Assembly (NCBI RefSeq): GCF_900103885.1
Contig: NZ_FNIM01000012.1
Span: 25,009 to 89,008, forward strand
DNA from: Actinomyces ruminicola
GTDB lineage: Bacteria > Actinomycetota > Actinomycetes > Actinomycetales > Actinomycetaceae
DNA length: 64,000 nt
Direction: 5' to 3'
Shown: one piece after another, positions 45,823-54,645 of the stretch
Position numbering within the stretch: position 1 is the stretch's first letter
Layout: each line of letters opens with the position of its first letter
The notes under the pieces: generated by a model
What the model saw: the letters and a program-made list of their open reading frames with translations, nothing else
The model's database searches: none
Told to the model about the DNA's origin: nothing
Program-made: the position numbers and the translations under genes

Positions 45823-47601
45823 TCAGCGCATGGCGCGGTTGACGGCGGAGATGACGGCCTTGAAGGAGGCGGTGGTGATGGAGGGGTCGATGCCGACGCC
45901 CCACAGCACCTGGCCGCCAACCTCGCACTCTACGTAGCAGGCGGCGCGGGCGTCGCGACCCTCGCTGAGCGCGTGCTCGGCGTAGTCGAGGATGCGCACC
46001 TGCACACCGGTCTGCTCCAGGGCAGTGACGAAGGCGTCGAGCGGGCCGGAGCCGGAGGCAGTCAGCAGCTTGCGCTCGTCGCCGTCGGAGATGGTGACGG
46101 TGAGGATGGACTCGTCGTCGCCGACGGAGGTGAGGGTGGCACCCTTGAGGCTGTAGCGGCCCCAGGTGGGCAGGTCGGCGCCGGGCGCGGAGGCGGCGGG
46201 CAGGTACTCGTCGGCGAAGATCGACCACAGGTCGTCGGCGCCGATCTCGCCGCCGTAGGTGTCGGCGTGGCGCTGGACGATGTTGGAGAACTCGATCTGC
46301 AGGCGGCGCGGCAGGTCCAGGTTGCGCGTGGTGCGCAGCAGGTAGGAGACCCCGCCCTTGCCGGACTGGGAGTTGACGCGCACGACGGCCTCGTAGGAGC
46401 GGCCGACGTCGTGCGGGTCGATGGGCAGGTAGGGCATGGACCAGGGCACGGCCACTTCGGCCTCGGCCTGGCTCAGGCCGCCTGCGATCTTGGCGGCGAC
46501 CTTCTCGGCGCGGGCGGCGAAGCCCTTCTTGATGGCGTCCTGATGGGAGCCGGAGAAGGAGGTGTAGACGAGTTCGCCGGCGTAGGGCGTGCGCGGGGGC
46601 ACGTCCATCTGGGTGGACTGCTCGACGACGCGACGCACCTCGTCGATGTCGGACAGGTCGAGCATGGGGTCGACGCCCTGGCTGAAGAGGTTGAGCGCCA
46701 GGGTGACCAGGTCGACGTTGCCGGTGCGCTCGCCGTGCCCGAACAGGCAGCCCTCCACGCGGTCGGCGCCGGCGAGCATGCCCAGTTCGGCTGTGGCGAT
46801 GCCGGAGCCGCGGTCATTGTGGTTGTGGATGGACAGGCACACGGCGTCGCGGTGGGAGAGGTTGCGGCTCATCCACTCGATCTGGTCGGCGTAGACGTTG
46901 GGCGTGGCGCGCTCGACGGTGGCGGGCAGGTTGAGGATGATCTCGCGGTCGCCCTCGGGCTGCCACACGCCCATGACGGCCTCACAGACCTCCAGGGCGT
47001 ACTCGCGCTCGGTGTCCACGAAGATCTCCGGGGAGTACTCGTAGCCGAAGATGGTGTCATCGGTGAGCACCTTCTCCGCCCGGGCCATGACCTGGCGCGT
47101 GCCCTCGACGGCGAGCTCGCGGATATCGTCCCGGTCCATGCGGAAGACGACCTCCCGGAACAGCGGGGACAGGGCGTTGTACAGGTGGACGGTGGCGCGC
47201 GGGGCGCCGACGCAGGCGTCCAGGGTGCGGTCGATCAGGTCTCCCCGGGACTGGGTGAGCACTGAGATGGTGACGTCGGCGGGGATGGCGTCGTCCTCCA
47301 CCAGGGAGCGCACGAAGTCGTAGTCGGTCTGGGAGGCGGCGGGGAAGCCGACCTCGATCTCCTTGAAGCCCATGCGCACGAGCAGGTCGAAGATGGCGCG
47401 CTTGGCGTCCGGGCCCATGGGCTCGATGAGGGACTGGTTGCCGTCGCGCAGGTCGGTGGTCAGCCAGCGGGGGGCGTGGGTCAGGCGCTGGTTCGGCCAG
47501 GTGCGGTCCGGCAGAGAGGTGTCGACGGTGTCGAGGAAGGGCCGGTACTTGGTGAAGGGCATGCCGGAGGGCTGCTGGGGTGCGGGGCGGGCGGTACGCA
47601 T
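45823..47601 (-). CDS. leuA: 2-isopropylmalate synthase
   Basis: 592 aa, first committed enzyme of leucine synthesis (acetyl-CoA plus 2-oxoisovalerate). HMGL-like TIM barrel: [15 protein letters not shown] near residue 50, [19 protein letters not shown] with the metal-binding Hx[10 protein letters not shown]. The C-terminal LeuA dimer regulatory domain (~460-592) carries [16 protein letters not shown] and is the site of leucine feedback inhibition. Long actinobacterial class (LeuA type 2). Good AGGAG site. A leader-peptide attenuator precedes it. Confidence 0.97.
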   Translation of the reverse strand: MRTARPAPQQPSGMPFTKYRPFLDTVDTSLPDRTWPNQRLTHAPRWLTTDLRDGNQSLIEPMGPDAKRAIFDLLVRMGFKEIEVGFPAASQTDYDFVRSLVEDDAIPADVTISVLTQSRGDLIDRTLDACVGAPRATVHLYNALSPLFREVVFRMDRDDIRELAVEGTRQVMARAEKVLTDDTIFGYEYSPEIFVDTEREYALEVCEAVMGVWQPEGDREIILNLPATVERATPNVYADQIEWMSRNLSHRDAVCLSIHNHNDRGSGIATAELGMLAGADRVEGCLFGHGERTGNVDLVTLALNLFSQGVDPMLDLSDIDEVRRVVEQSTQMDVPPRTPYAGELVYTSFSGSHQDAIKKGFAARAEKVAAKIAGGLSQAEAEVAVPWSMPYLPIDPHDVGRSYEAVVRVNSQSGKGGVSYLLRTTRNLDLPRRLQIEFSNIVQRHADTYGGEIGADDLWSIFADEYLPAASAPGADLPTWGRYSLKGATLTSVGDDESILTVTISDGDERKLLTASGSGPLDAFVTALEQTGVQVRILDYAEHALSEGRDARAACYVECEVGGQVLWGVGIDPSITTASFKAVISAVNRAMR

Positions 47602-47633
47602 GAGTATGGGTTCTCCTGTGCGGGTTTGCTGAT

Positions 47634-47663
47634 TCCCGGCGCCGGGGCCCGGCGCGCCGGGGT
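47634..47663 (-). terminator. Possible attenuator hairpin of leuA leader
   Basis: GC-rich self-complementary stretch (CCCGGCGC/GCGCCGGG arms) between the leuL stop and the leuA ribosome site on the minus strand. No U run, so whether it terminates transcription or masks the ribosome site is open. Confidence 0.45.
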
Positions 47664-47706
47664 GGCTGGCTACGCGAAGTAAGCCGCGGTCGGGGTGCCG
47701 GCCTGG

Positions 47707-47766
47707 TCAGGCCCCGCCGCGGCGACTAAGCAGGAGGCTCCGCTCCCGGACACAGGTCGCGCGCAC
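47707..47766 (-). CDS. leuL: leuA leader peptide
   Basis: 19-residue frame from GTG: VRATCVRERSLLLSRRGGA, stop. Three consecutive leucine codons (CTC CTG CTT) followed by Arg-Arg-Gly-Gly recall the LLL(L)RRGG leader peptides in front of leuA in other Actinobacteria. A TACGGT -10 hexamer lies exactly six bases before the GTG, so the leader mRNA would begin at its start codon. Ribosome stalling at the Leu codons when charged leucyl-tRNA is short would favour leuA expression. Confidence 0.7.
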   Translation of the reverse strand: MRATCVRERSLLLSRRGGA

Positions 47767-47772
47767 GGGGAC

Positions 47773-47778
47773 ACCGTA
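47773..47778 (-). promoter_or_regulatory. -10 box for leuL-leuA mRNA
   Basis: TACGGT, six bases before the leuL GTG. Confidence 0.45.
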
Positions 47779-47885
47779 CCCCGAATCGGCGGCAATGCCA
47801 TGCCAGGTCACAGTGTGGACGGCGCGACGGCGAGCACCTCTCGCGACTCACGGCCACAACAGTCGTCATCAACGCACGCATTATG

Positions 47886-47903
47886 TAGTAGATCTGCTAT
47901 ATT
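47886..47903 (+). promoter_or_regulatory. Promoter/operator of ABC-XRE operon
   Basis: Near-perfect palindrome TAGTAGATCTGCTA (47886-47899) overlaps a TATATT hexamer (47898-47903) about 30 bp before the operon. The AT-rich patch contrasts with its surroundings. The small XRE protein of the same operon is the natural candidate to bind it. Confidence 0.45.
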
Positions 47904-47933
47904 CAGTAGCGTACCTACCAGGAAGGAGCGGAC

Positions 47934-48866
47934 ATGTCCCCTGCCCCGCCCGTCATCACCGCCCGGGGCGTCGACTTCGCCTACGGCAAGCTCCCGGTGC
48001 TGCACGACGTCACCCTCACGGTGCATCCCGGCGAGGTCGTGTGCCTGCTGGGCCCCAACGGCGTCGGCAAGACCACCTTGGTGGAGAATCTGCTCGGCTC
48101 ACTGCGCCCGCGCACGGGCAGCGTCCGCGTGTTTGGCACCGATCCGCGCCGCGCTGGCGCCGCCTTCTGGGCGCGGATCGGGCTGGTGCAGCAGAACTGG
48201 TCCGATCACGCCAAGTGGCGGGTCAAGGATCAGTTGGAGTGGATCCGTTCCATGCAGTTGACGGCATCGGCGCAGGTGGCCGACGTGGCCGAGGTACTCG
48301 ACGCCGTCGGCCTGACTGACAAAGCGGGCTCGCGCCTGTCCCGGCTCTCGGGAGGACAGCGGCGCACGCTTGACTTCGCGGCGGCGCTGATGGGCCGTCC
48401 GGACCTGCTGATTCTTGACGAGCCGACGACGGGATTGGACCCCGCCTCCAAGGCGCGCCTGCACGATCTGATCATGGAGCGCGTCGACGACGATGCCACA
48501 GTGCTCATGACCACGCACGACCTGTCCGAGGCCGAACGCCTGGCCTCCCGGGTGATCATTATGGCGGCAGGCAGGATCATTGCCGACGGCCCCGTCACCG
48601 AGCTGCGCGAGCGCGTCGGCAGGAAGGCAGAGGTGACCTGGATGCAGGACGGCGAGCACCACGTGCATGCCACCGCGTCCCCCGAGCGCTTCCTGCAGCA
48701 GCTGGACCTGGACGCGATCAGCGGGTTGACCGTCACCCGCCCCACCTTGGAGGAGGCCTACCTCGCCCTGGTCTCCCAACCCGCGGAGGCCGAGCAAAGC
48801 GGCATAGATCACCTGACCATCCAGAGCGATCCGGCAACCACCACCGCCAAGGAGCCTAGACCATGA
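47934..48866 (+). CDS. ABC-2 type exporter ATPase
   Basis: 310 aa: GPNGVGKTTLVENLL near residue 41, LVQQNWSDHAKWRVKDQL, LSGGQRRTLDF, LLILDEPTTGLDP, switch His in VLMTTHDLSEAE. The C-terminal ~80 residues form the regulatory tail common to drug and lantibiotic-type ABC-2 ATPases. Strong GGAAGGAG site. Overlaps the permease gene by ATGA. With the permease and XRE gene it forms a three-gene export unit; the substrate is unknown. Confidence 0.9.
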   Translation: MSPAPPVITARGVDFAYGKLPVLHDVTLTVHPGEVVCLLGPNGVGKTTLVENLLGSLRPRTGSVRVFGTDPRRAGAAFWARIGLVQQNWSDHAKWRVKDQLEWIRSMQLTASAQVADVAEVLDAVGLTDKAGSRLSRLSGGQRRTLDFAAALMGRPDLLILDEPTTGLDPASKARLHDLIMERVDDDATVLMTTHDLSEAERLASRVIIMAAGRIIADGPVTELRERVGRKAEVTWMQDGEHHVHATASPERFLQQLDLDAISGLTVTRPTLEEAYLALVSQPAEAEQSGIDHLTIQSDPATTTAKEPRP

Positions 48867-49714
48867 CCCCCACTCGTTCCCTACCCCTGTCCGTACTGCG
48901 CGCGGCGGCACGTCAGGCCTACGGCGATCTGCGACCGAACCTCATGGGAGCCGGAGCGGCGTCTATCCTGTTTACAGTGGCCGCCATATTGGTCGTCTCC
49001 CGGATAAACGATGGCCCGCTCCAGGGATTAGACTCCACTAATGCCTTCGGCACCATGTTCGCGGCCAGCGCCGTCGGCGGCTTCGCCAGTCTCGTCATGA
49101 TGCAGATCGGCGGGGAGACCTATACCGACCGCATCGGCGGCGCACTACTGCGGGTGCGCATCCTTCCGCACGGACCGCTCACCTGGGCGATCGGCAAGAC
49201 GCTGTCCACCGTGGCACTCGTGGTCGTCATGCAGGTAATGATCCTTCTGGGCGCCGCGGTCTTCGTCGATATCACCATGCCCTCGCCCCGAAACGCACTG
49301 CTTTGCCTGCTCATTGCCGCACTGGCCTCGCTGGCGTGCGCGCCCCTCGGATTCATCCTCAGCGCATTCGTACGTGGCATTTACAGTTTCATGGTGAATT
49401 TCTTGATCTGCGGCGCACTCCTTGTGACCGGCTTCTGCTATCCGGTTTCAGCGATGCCGGCCTGGGTCCAGGCGATTCAGGCTTTGCTGCCCACCTACTG
49501 GTCCGGGCACCTGACCCGGTGGACTCTAGTCGGCGATCCGTCCTGGGAGATCGGCGGCAGCTTCCATCCGGTGCTCGGCGTCGGGGTGCTGCTGGCCTGG
49601 GTCGTCGTCGGCTTCGCGCTGGTGCCGCCGGTCATCCGCCGCAGCTTCCGCACGGAGACGATCGGCGGGCTGAGCCGCACCCAGTCGAAGCTCCGCTCCC
49701 AAAGTGGGCTGTGA
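48863..49714 (+). CDS. ABC-2 type exporter permease
   Basis: 283 aa with about six membrane helices (e.g. LMGAGAASILFTVAAILVVS, FMVNFLICGALLVTGFCYPV) and the ABC-2 pattern of a long helix pair after residue 60. Start overlaps the ATPase stop (ATGA). It pairs with the ATPase at 47934. Confidence 0.88.
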   Translation: MTPTRSLPLSVLRAAARQAYGDLRPNLMGAGAASILFTVAAILVVSRINDGPLQGLDSTNAFGTMFAASAVGGFASLVMMQIGGETYTDRIGGALLRVRILPHGPLTWAIGKTLSTVALVVVMQVMILLGAAVFVDITMPSPRNALLCLLIAALASLACAPLGFILSAFVRGIYSFMVNFLICGALLVTGFCYPVSAMPAWVQAIQALLPTYWSGHLTRWTLVGDPSWEIGGSFHPVLGVGVLLAWVVVGFALVPPVIRRSFRTETIGGLSRTQSKLRSQSGL

Positions 49715-49715
49715 G

Positions 49716-49940
49716 ATGTCCGGAGAGGTCGTTCACAACCGGATCGCCGTGCTGCGCGCGGACCGTAGGGTCAGCAGGCGGCAGTTGGCGGAGGCGCTCG
49801 GCGTCCACTACCAGACGGTCGGCTATCTGGAGCGCGGCGAGTATGCGCCGTCCCTGTACCTGGCGCTGCGCATCGCCCGCTATTTCGACGTGCCTGTGGA
49901 GTCGGTGTTCTCCCTGGAGGAGTTCCCGCCCCTGACCTGA
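49716..49940 (+). CDS. Small XRE-family regulator
   Basis: 74 aa, essentially one helix-turn-helix domain (RRVSRRQLAEALGVHYQTVG, YLERGEYAPSLYLALRIARY) with a short tail. It resembles the YozG/Cro-like regulators often found with ABC-2 genes, where they repress the operon. It starts one base after the permease stop, so it is the third gene of the unit. The palindrome at 47886 is its likely site. Confidence 0.85.
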   Translation: MSGEVVHNRIAVLRADRRVSRRQLAEALGVHYQTVGYLERGEYAPSLYLALRIARYFDVPVESVFSLEEFPPLT

Positions 49941-49966
49941 CCGCTTGGAACGCCGCTGACACTGGA

Positions 49967-50650
49967 TCAGTGCCCGAAGATCTCGAGGTAGGCCCGTTCG
50001 GCGCCGCCTTCGCGCACGTCCACGGTGGCGGCCACCAGCCCGTCCTTGAGCAGCACCATCCGCTCGCACACCTCGTCGAGCACGCTGAGGATGTGGCTGG
50101 ACATCAGGGCGATGCCGCCGCTGTCCAGGTAGTCGGCCAGGGCGCGTCGGAACAGCAGCACGCCCTCCACGTCGAGCCCGTTGAGCGGCTCGTCGAGCAC
50201 CACCACCCGCGGGGTGCCGAGGAAGGCGCAGGCGATCCCCAGGCGGCGGGTCATTCCCTGGGACAGGTGCCGTACCTCGGTGTCGCGGAAGTCGGCGCAG
50301 CCGAAGCGGTCCAGCTGCTCCTCCAGCGCAGTGTCGTCCAGGTCCAGGACCCGCATGGCGGCCTCGAAGCGGCACGCCTGACGGGCGGTAAGCTGTGGGA
50401 ACAGCCGACTTTGCTCGGGCAGGAAGCCACAGGCCTCGGCGGGCAGGCGCCGCCCCAGCTCGCGTCCGTCCAGGCGGACGGTGCCGGTCTGGAAGTCGTC
50501 CGCTCCGCACAGGGCGCCGAAGAGCGTGGTCTTGCCCGCCCCGTTGGGCCCGACGACACCGAGCACCTCCCCCGCTGCCACCTCCAGGGTCAGCGGCCCG
50601 GTGCCGCGCCCGCTGCGGTAGCGGCGCTGTACGTCGATGACTTCAAGCAT
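49967..50650 (-). CDS. ABC transporter ATPase (second module)
   Basis: 227 aa: GPNGAGKTTLFGAL, LSQGMTRRLGIA signature (SQG), VVVLDEPLNGLDVEG, switch His in LMSSHILSVLDEV. DrrA/CcmA-like branch. Overlaps the upstream permease gene by 8 bp. Convergent with the ABC-XRE operon. Confidence 0.88.
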   Translation of the reverse strand: MLEVIDVQRRYRSGRGTGPLTLEVAAGEVLGVVGPNGAGKTTLFGALCGADDFQTGTVRLDGRELGRRLPAEACGFLPEQSRLFPQLTARQACRFEAAMRVLDLDDTALEEQLDRFGCADFRDTEVRHLSQGMTRRLGIACAFLGTPRVVVLDEPLNGLDVEGVLLFRRALADYLDSGGIALMSSHILSVLDEVCERMVLLKDGLVAATVDVREGGAERAYLEIFGH

Positions 50651-51644
50651 GTTCGCTCCTGCGCAACAGGCGGGCGGTGAGTGGGAACAGCACCAGGGGC
50701 AGGCCCGGAGTCAACGCGATCAGCATCCCACCGATCTCTGCGGCCGGCAGCATGCGATGCCGCCGGGTGTAGGCGGTGGCGGCGTCGGCCAGCGCCATCG
50801 CCAGTAGCGGCAGGTATACCAGGCACGCCAGCAGGTGGACGGCGTCGGTGCGGGCCCCGGCGACCACGCCGAGCGAGCCCGCCGCCAGGCATTCGGCGGC
50901 CAGCAGCGGCAGCGCCAGCGTGAGCTTGACTCGCCGCAACTCCGCGTCGGCGACGGCGTAGCGGCTCCTGGCATAGCGGGCCGCGGGCGTGTCATCGACC
51001 TCGGCGAGAACGCCGATCACCGTCGCAGCCAGGTAGCCGCCCGCGACGAACACGCCGACGGAGGCCGACTGACCGAAGCGTCCCAGCGCGTATGCGATCA
51101 CCACGCCCACAGCTGCCACCAGAATCGGCGGCAACCAGGAGGCCGAACACAGGTAGACCATGCGCAGCGAAGCGATGCGGTTCCGCGGCCCGCCACCAAT
51201 CCGCAGCCTTAGACGCAGCATTGGGAGCCCAGGTGCAATGCCGACGCGTCCAAGCCAGTCCACGGCAACCGTCACCAGCGCCGTCGTCACCGTCCACGCC
51301 GCCAGCAACAGACCGAAGCGGCTCGCGTCGGACCATTCCGGGAAGCCCAGTGCGAGCATTCCGCACGCGGCCTCCAACACCGTCAGCGGCAGGGACATGA
51401 CTGCGTACAGCACACAGAAATCCGTCCCGGTGAATCCGTAGTAACGCAGCGCCCCACGCCTGATGGGATCGAGATCCCGCAGCAAAACCGATGCGTTCAT
51501 CACCGCGACAACCACGGCGATTCCCGCCACCGTCAGCGACTGGGAAATACCCCCGGTCACCATGACTGCGCCCCAAGTGGCAGCCCAGACCAAGACGCAG
51601 ACCAGCACCACCATCAGCGAGCGCACCGCGCGGGTCAAGACCAC
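50643..51644 (-). CDS. Polytopic permease partner of ABC ATPase
   Basis: 333 aa with about 8-9 hydrophobic helices and no family motif I can name; by position the membrane half of the 49967 ATPase. The start is uncertain. The GTG at 51644 has no ribosome site. In-frame 60 bases upstream is an ATG (51704) behind a strong GGAGGAGG site, but its frame meets TGA at codon 4. Either the gene is 5'-damaged by a nonsense mutation or the mini-frame is a translated leader that reinitiates. Confidence 0.7.
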   Translation of the reverse strand: MVLTRAVRSLMVVLVCVLVWAATWGAVMVTGGISQSLTVAGIAVVVAVMNASVLLRDLDPIRRGALRYYGFTGTDFCVLYAVMSLPLTVLEAACGMLALGFPEWSDASRFGLLLAAWTVTTALVTVAVDWLGRVGIAPGLPMLRLRLRIGGGPRNRIASLRMVYLCSASWLPPILVAAVGVVIAYALGRFGQSASVGVFVAGGYLAATVIGVLAEVDDTPAARYARSRYAVADAELRRVKLTLALPLLAAECLAAGSLGVVAGARTDAVHLLACLVYLPLLAMALADAATAYTRRHRMLPAAEIGGMLIALTPGLPLVLFPLTARLLRRSEHA

Positions 51645-51692
51645 GCCGGGGCGTCGCAGCCTGCAAACGACGCCTATCAGGCGTAAGCGCTC

Positions 51693-51704
51693 TCAAGGGT
51701 GCAT
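51693..51704 (-). other. Mini-frame ATG CAC CCT TGA before permease
   Basis: ATG at 51704 behind an ideal GGAGGAGG site, ended by TGA after three codons, in frame with the permease gene that continues open after it. Confidence 0.6.
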
Positions 51705-51726
51705 CCTCCTCCCCGTCCGGAGGCAC

Positions 51727-53604
51727 CTATACCAGCATGGGGAACAGGCCCCAGTAGGCGATTGCCACCAGCAGCACGGCGGCGCCGATCAGTACGGCGG
51801 TGAGCACCCCCGCCGCGGGGATGGTGAGCCAGCGGCCCTTCTCACCGCGCTCCCGGTTGGCGGCGTGCGCCGCCGCCCGCATAAGCCGGGCGCGGTAGAC
51901 GACCTTGACCAGCATCACGACGGCGAGCACCGCCACCAGCTGGACCACCACCCAGCCGCCGTAGGAGAACAGGTGGTTGGTGCGGTAACTGGTGGCCAGG
52001 GAGGCCACACCAAGGATGTAGACCACGTACAGCACCCAGGCCGCGGTCACGCTCAGGCACAGGGACACGGCCCAGCGGCCGATGGGGTCGGGCAGGTGCA
52101 GGCCGCGGCGACCGCGCAGCCGCGGCCCCTGGCCGAGCAGCCAGACGAGTCCCGCCAGCACCATCAGCCCGAAGCCGACGATGAGGGTGGCCAGCATCAG
52201 GTCCCCGGAGGCGTACCAGCGGGTGGGGTCGGGCGTCTGCGCCCAGTACGCCTGGGTGGGGGTGGCGCCGGCTACGTGGGGCTCGGCGTCGGCGGTCTCC
52301 GGCAGGCCCGCCACCCAGCGGGACAGGTCGCGGGTCACTCCCGGGGCGAGGGAACCGTCCGTGGTGATGCCGAGTTTGAGGCCGTGGTTGGCGCCGTCGT
52401 AGTAGCGGACGGTGAACTGATCGTTGCCGCCCGTCTGCAGGGCGTTCCAGACCGTGGTCGGCCCCTGCACCAGGGGCATGGAGGCGTCGGCGGTGCCGTA
52501 AAGCATGAGGATGGGAACGGAGATGGTCTCCAGGTAGGCCACGGAGTCGAAGTCGGCGTACTCGAAGCCGCCGCCGGGGATCCTCGCGGAGCCGAGCACT
52601 CGCGGGATCAGGGTGAGCATGGCCTCGGGCACTCCGACATTGCGCATGTAGGTGTCTACGGCGAGCGCCGCCTGCTCGCGCAGCCGCACCACGGGGGCGC
52701 TGGCCAGAATGAGGAAGGCCACGCGGTCGTCCTCGGCGGTCAGCACCACCCCGGGGATGGCGCCCTCGGATTCTCCGTAGATGCCGACGGCCTCGCTGTC
52801 CACGCCGTCCAGGGCGATCAGGTAGTCGAGGCTGCGCTGGTAGTCGGCGGCCATGGTGAGGTAGTTGCGCTCGGTCGTCGAGTAGTCCTCCATGGGCTTG
52901 GAGGGCACGAGCGTGGTGACGCCGGCGGAGGCTAGGGCCTCGCCCTGCTCGGTGAAGCCCCAGATGCCGTGGGTGCCGGCGCCGTGCATGAAGACGACGC
53001 CGGGTGTGTCCCCCTCGACGCCGATCGGGCGGCGCAGCAGGGCGGGAACCTCCTCGCCGTCGGCCTGGGTGATGGTGATGGTGGTGGTCTCGAACTCGTA
53101 GGTGCCGACGGCGGCGGTCGCGACCGTCCCGCCGATGGTGGTGTCGGCGGTGACCGGGGTGAGGGAGTCGGTGACCGGCTGGGGGTTCCAGCGCGGCCCG
53201 GCGAGCGTGCCGACGAGGCTGAGGGCGAGAACCGTGACCACGACGCCGCCGATGATGCGGTGGTCGGTGGATACCGCCAGCACCAGGGCGCCCAGAGCGA
53301 GGGTGAGCAGGATCTCCCAGATCTCGCGGCCGCCGGTCCCGAGCAGCCCCATGAACGCGGCGACGCCGATGGCGGCCGCCAGCACGATCAGGGTGCGGCG
53401 CCGCTCGGTGCGCCACAGCCAGGCCAGCAGCACCCAGGCGCGGTGGGGGAACTCGCGCAGCCAGGCCCAGCCGGAGCGCAATTCAGCCCTGGTAATGCGT
53501 GCGGGCTGCCGCTTGGGCCCTACACGGCGGGGCAGGAGAGCCTTAGGGCGCTCGCGACGCGTCTCGCGTTCGGGCCGGTTGTGGGAGTCGGGGAGCGGGT
53601 GCAT
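51727..53604 (-). CDS. Polytopic alpha/beta hydrolase
   Basis: 625 aa. Two to three membrane helices in the first ~125 residues (TLIVLAAAIGVAAFMGLLG, EILLTLALGALVLAV), then an alpha/beta-hydrolase domain (~165-450) with oxyanion HGAGTHGIWG, nucleophile elbow GIYGESEGAIPG (Ser ~283), Asp in YGTADASMPLV and His in YDGANHGLKLG, so the triad is complete. Four or more C-terminal helices follow (~460-625). It may be a membrane-linked esterase or peptidase; substrate unknown. It starts 11 bp after the era stop, hence the same operon. Confidence 0.82.
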   Translation of the reverse strand: MHPLPDSHNRPERETRRERPKALLPRRVGPKRQPARITRAELRSGWAWLREFPHRAWVLLAWLWRTERRRTLIVLAAAIGVAAFMGLLGTGGREIWEILLTLALGALVLAVSTDHRIIGGVVVTVLALSLVGTLAGPRWNPQPVTDSLTPVTADTTIGGTVATAAVGTYEFETTTITITQADGEEVPALLRRPIGVEGDTPGVVFMHGAGTHGIWGFTEQGEALASAGVTTLVPSKPMEDYSTTERNYLTMAADYQRSLDYLIALDGVDSEAVGIYGESEGAIPGVVLTAEDDRVAFLILASAPVVRLREQAALAVDTYMRNVGVPEAMLTLIPRVLGSARIPGGGFEYADFDSVAYLETISVPILMLYGTADASMPLVQGPTTVWNALQTGGNDQFTVRYYDGANHGLKLGITTDGSLAPGVTRDLSRWVAGLPETADAEPHVAGATPTQAYWAQTPDPTRWYASGDLMLATLIVGFGLMVLAGLVWLLGQGPRLRGRRGLHLPDPIGRWAVSLCLSVTAAWVLYVVYILGVASLATSYRTNHLFSYGGWVVVQLVAVLAVVMLVKVVYRARLMRAAAHAANRERGEKGRWLTIPAAGVLTAVLIGAAVLLVAIAYWGLFPMLV

Positions 53605-53615
53605 AGGCGGGGGCT

Positions 53616-54635
53616 TCAGAATCCGAGCTTGGCGAGGGCCTTTGGATCGGACTGCCAGTCCTTGAGGGTGCGCACATGCAGGTCGAGGTAGACCTTGCGG
53701 CCCAGGAGCTGCTGGATGCCGCGGCGGGCCTCGGTGCCGATTGCCTTGAGATTCGCCCCGCCCCGGCCGATGACGATGGCCTTCTGCGAGTCGCGCTCGA
53801 CCAGCAGGCTGACGCGCACCTGCAGGCGGTTCCCGGTGCCCTTGATGCGGCCGGCGTGCTCGGCGGTGGCCGGGTCGACGATCTCGTCGACCACGACGGC
53901 CAGGGAGTGCGGCAGCTCGTCGCGCAGGCGCTCGAGGGCGGCCTCGCGCACCAGCTCGCCGACCATGACGGCCTGGGGCTCGTCGGTGACGGAGTCGGTG
54001 GGGTACAGGGGTGGGGAGGGCGGCAGGTGGGAGGTCAGCACCTCCTGCAGGACGTCGATCTGCTCCCCTTTGAGGGCGGATACGGGCACGATGTCGGCCC
54101 AGTCGCCGAGCTCGCTGACTGCCAGGAGCTGCTGGGCCAGCTTGGGGCGGGAGACCGTGTCGGTCTTGGTGACGACGGCGACGACCGGCTTGCCCAGGTC
54201 GGCCAGCTCCCGGGCGATGAGGCGGTCGCCGGGGCCGATCTTGTCGCCGGCGGGGATGCAGAAGGCGATGACGTCCACCCCGGCTAGAGTCTCGCGCACC
54301 AGGTCGTTCAGGCGCTTGCCGAGCAGGGTGCGGGGGCGGTGGAAGCCGGGGGTGTCCACCAGCACCAGCTGAGAGTCTGGCCGGCTGACCACGCCGCGCA
54401 CATTGTGGCGGGTGGTCTCGGGCCGCCCGGAGGTGATGGCGATCTTGGTGCCGACCAGCGCGTTGGTCAGGGTGGACTTGCCGGTGTTGGGGCGGCCGAG
54501 CAGGCAGACGAAGCCGGCCCGGAAGTCCTCGGGGTAGTCGGGCACGGCGATCGGTGCGCGGGCGGGGTCGTCGACGTCGGTATCCGGGTCGTCGGGCAGG
54601 ATGGGAAAGCCGTCGGCGTCGGTCATGTTGGTCAT
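53616..54635 (-). CDS. era: GTPase Era
   Basis: 339 aa. Ribosome assembly GTPase that binds the 3' end of 16S rRNA. An N-terminal acidic extension of ~40 residues precedes G1 [10 protein letters not shown]2 region [10 protein letters not shown]3 DTPGF; G4 TKTD; the KH domain at ~230-339 contains [23 protein letters not shown] 54635 chosen (a second ATG at 54626 is possible). Ten bases after the CNNM stop. Confidence 0.96.
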   Translation of the reverse strand: MTNMTDADGFPILPDDPDTDVDDPARAPIAVPDYPEDFRAGFVCLLGRPNTGKSTLTNALVGTKIAITSGRPETTRHNVRGVVSRPDSQLVLVDTPGFHRPRTLLGKRLNDLVRETLAGVDVIAFCIPAGDKIGPGDRLIARELADLGKPVVAVVTKTDTVSRPKLAQQLLAVSELGDWADIVPVSALKGEQIDVLQEVLTSHLPPSPPLYPTDSVTDEPQAVMVGELVREAALERLRDELPHSLAVVVDEIVDPATAEHAGRIKGTGNRLQVRVSLLVERDSQKAIVIGRGGANLKAIGTEARRGIQQLLGRKVYLDLHVRTLKDWQSDPKALAKLGF

Positions 54636-54645
54636 CGCTTGTGCC

